In this document: positions 40,057-40,070 of the stretch, piece after piece | Layout of the letters: every line of letters starts with the position of its first letter | How positions within the stretch are numbered: position 1 is the first letter of the stretch | Source of the DNA: Aeromicrobium sp. | GTDB taxonomy: Bacteria; Actinomycetota; Actinomycetes; Propionibacteriales; Nocardioidaceae | Reading direction: 5' to 3' | Assembly: GCA_025964895.1 (NCBI GenBank) | Contig: JAOPXY010000019.1 | Location: 1 to 40,070 of the forward strand | Length of the DNA stretch: 40,070 bases | Made by a program: the position numbers and the translations under genes | The notes under the pieces: model-generated | The model's input: only the letters and a program-made list of their open reading frames with translations | The model's database searches: none | What the model was told of the DNA's origin: nothing

Positions 40057-40070
40057 TCATGTCGGCTCCC

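Noticed and set aside
1..40070. CRISPR array or prophage structural genes
   Set aside because: No regularly spaced direct repeats and no capsid, terminase or tail motifs were found; the only integrase is the broken one.

Overview
The window is high-GC, densely packed actinobacterial chromosome. The gene content (F420-type DUF385 protein, DUF445, DUF3152, an actinobacterial HrpA helicase) and many promoters that lead straight into start codons (TANNNT, 6 nt, then ATG/GTG) suggest the order Propionibacteriales, perhaps Nocardioidaceae such as Aeromicrobium. This placement is inferred from style, not from a marker gene.

Positions 1-19384 are ordinary core chromosome: an MFS exporter with a divergent ArsR-type regulator; serB; an ABC ATPase/NfeD/SPFH membrane-domain operon; a 5'-truncated pstB next to a REP-like repeat; a lytic transglycosylase; a 149-bp palindrome; a PEBP protein; a SpoU rRNA methyltransferase; peptide deformylase; two acyl-CoA dehydrogenases; a MarR regulator with DUF952; a zinc alcohol dehydrogenase; an FKBP; the operon ypfJ-like protease/CPBP protease/hrpA; and DUF445. 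Positions 19385-19953 hold a helically phased row of DnaA-box-like motifs, a possible small RNA ending in a strong hairpin, and tRNA-Leu(GAG).

Positions 19957-34030 are a genomic island of about 14 kb. It is bounded by a perfect 51-bp direct repeat that corresponds to the rho-independent terminator of tRNA-Leu. The integrase at the left end is broken: its N-terminal half is fused head-on to the 3'-truncated end of a tlpA-like gene. The cargo is metal and redox functions (TlpA, a DUF3152 metzincin, DUF305, a DUF6153-like membrane protein, CopC, an ArsR sensor, two CDF metal exporters, a DsbA-like oxidoreductase, an ACR3/SBF-family transporter). A defence and toxin-like stretch follows (MbcA/ParS-like orphan antitoxin, truncated SIR2 protein, degraded sequence, small unknown genes). 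The island ends with a two-gene operon that I consider the most interesting locus: an ImmA/IrrE-like protein whose zinc-protease HExxH has been lost, translationally coupled to a PIN-domain protein.

Positions 34031-40070 are a second accessory stretch: a VOC-fold protein, a TetR regulator coupled to an MGT-type glycosyltransferase, a DUF6855-like protein, an ABC-2 exporter pair, and the C-terminal part of a DUF385 (F420/deazaflavin-type) protein. Gene density is lower here and several spacers look like relics.
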